This document shows positions 6,258 through 6,334 of a stretch of DNA of 6,334 bases, piece by piece. The notes beneath the pieces are model-generated. The model was not told where the DNA came from and did not search any database. It was given only the letters and a program-made list of their open reading frames with translations. The DNA comes from SLFT01 sp964493075 (GTDB lineage: Bacteria; Hydrogenedentota; Hydrogenedentia; Hydrogenedentales; CAITNO01). The DNA is taken from assembly GCA_964493075.1 (NCBI GenBank), contig CAZBNU010000235.1, positions 1-6,334 on the forward strand, given 5' to 3'. Position numbers and translations under genes: made by a program. The number at the start of each line of letters is the position of its first letter. The stretch's first letter is position 1.

Positions 6258-6334
6258 ATGACGAACAATTATCCAAAACTGCATAATGCCGCATGGCCGG
6301 GACTGGTTGGGAAAGGCGACGACAGCGAGCCGCC
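6258..6334 (+). CDS. Probable sugar phosphate isomerase/epimerase, N-terminal fragment
   Basis: An open frame from ATG at 6258 runs off the window end after 25 full codons. It reads MTNNYPKLHNAAWPGLVG and then a polar GKGDDSEPP stretch. The NYPKLHNA-WPGLVGK start is recognised from TIM-barrel sugar phosphate isomerase/epimerase (AP-endonuclease-2-like) proteins of planctomycete- and lentisphaera-type genomes. With so few residues this is recall of a pattern, not a domain match, and no catalytic residue is visible. It starts 17 bp after the cupin stop behind a perfect ribosome binding site, so it is very likely co-transcribed with the cupin gene and acts on related sugars. It is too short to appear as a full reading frame here. 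Confidence 0.55.
   Translation, partial: MTNNYPKLHNAAWPGLVGKGDDSEP

Noticed and set aside
1..6334. tRNA, rRNA, CRISPR array, insertion sequence, prophage or defence genes
   Set aside because: No cloverleaf, rRNA-like segment, regularly spaced direct repeats, transposase or phage-type protein was seen on either strand.

Overview
The window looks like a piece of a bacterial metagenome-assembled genome: it has near-balanced base composition, ordinary AAGGA-type ribosome binding sites, and a run of exactly 100 N (1279-1378) that marks a scaffold join of unknown true length. The gene mix is a URO-D-like protein, a GH95 fucosidase, a GH99-like hydrolase, a mannose-6-phosphate-isomerase-like cupin and a TIM-barrel sugar isomerase/epimerase. 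This is typical of glycan-degrading members of the Planctomycetes-Verrucomicrobia-Lentisphaerae group or Hydrogenedentes-type bacteria. That placement is inference from gene content; there is no rRNA or marker gene here.

Layout. On the + strand, 41-1276 encodes a URO-D-superfamily protein. It is followed by the N gap. On the - strand are two exported glycosidases: GH99-like (4807 to 3731), then the GH95 alpha-L-fucosidase-type enzyme (3606 down to the gap, which removes its C-terminus). The 124 bp between them holds a REP/BIME-like doublet: two GTAG-headed imperfect palindromes in inverted orientation, forming a 25-bp near-perfect inverted repeat just upstream of the fucosidase ribosome binding site. 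A 209-bp intergenic region (4808-5016) separates this pair from a divergent + strand unit. That unit is a two-barrel cupin resembling type I phosphomannose isomerase (5017-6240) and, 17 bp later, the first 25 codons of a probable sugar phosphate isomerase/epimerase (6258 to the window end).

Interpretation. The secreted glycosidases probably trim a glycan, plausibly a fucosylated or L-galactose-containing one. The cytoplasmic cupin and TIM-barrel proteins could then interconvert the released sugars. The divergent arrangement around one control region supports a small carbohydrate-utilisation locus. No transporter, regulator or SusC/SusD pair is visible. The URO-D-like gene lies across the unresolved gap, so its link to the locus is unproven.

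Most worth a second look are the REP doublet, whose presence predicts a RAYT (REP-associated tyrosine transposase) elsewhere in the genome, and the PMI-like cupin, which keeps a plausible metal site but differs from phosphomannose isomerase at ligand and active-site positions.
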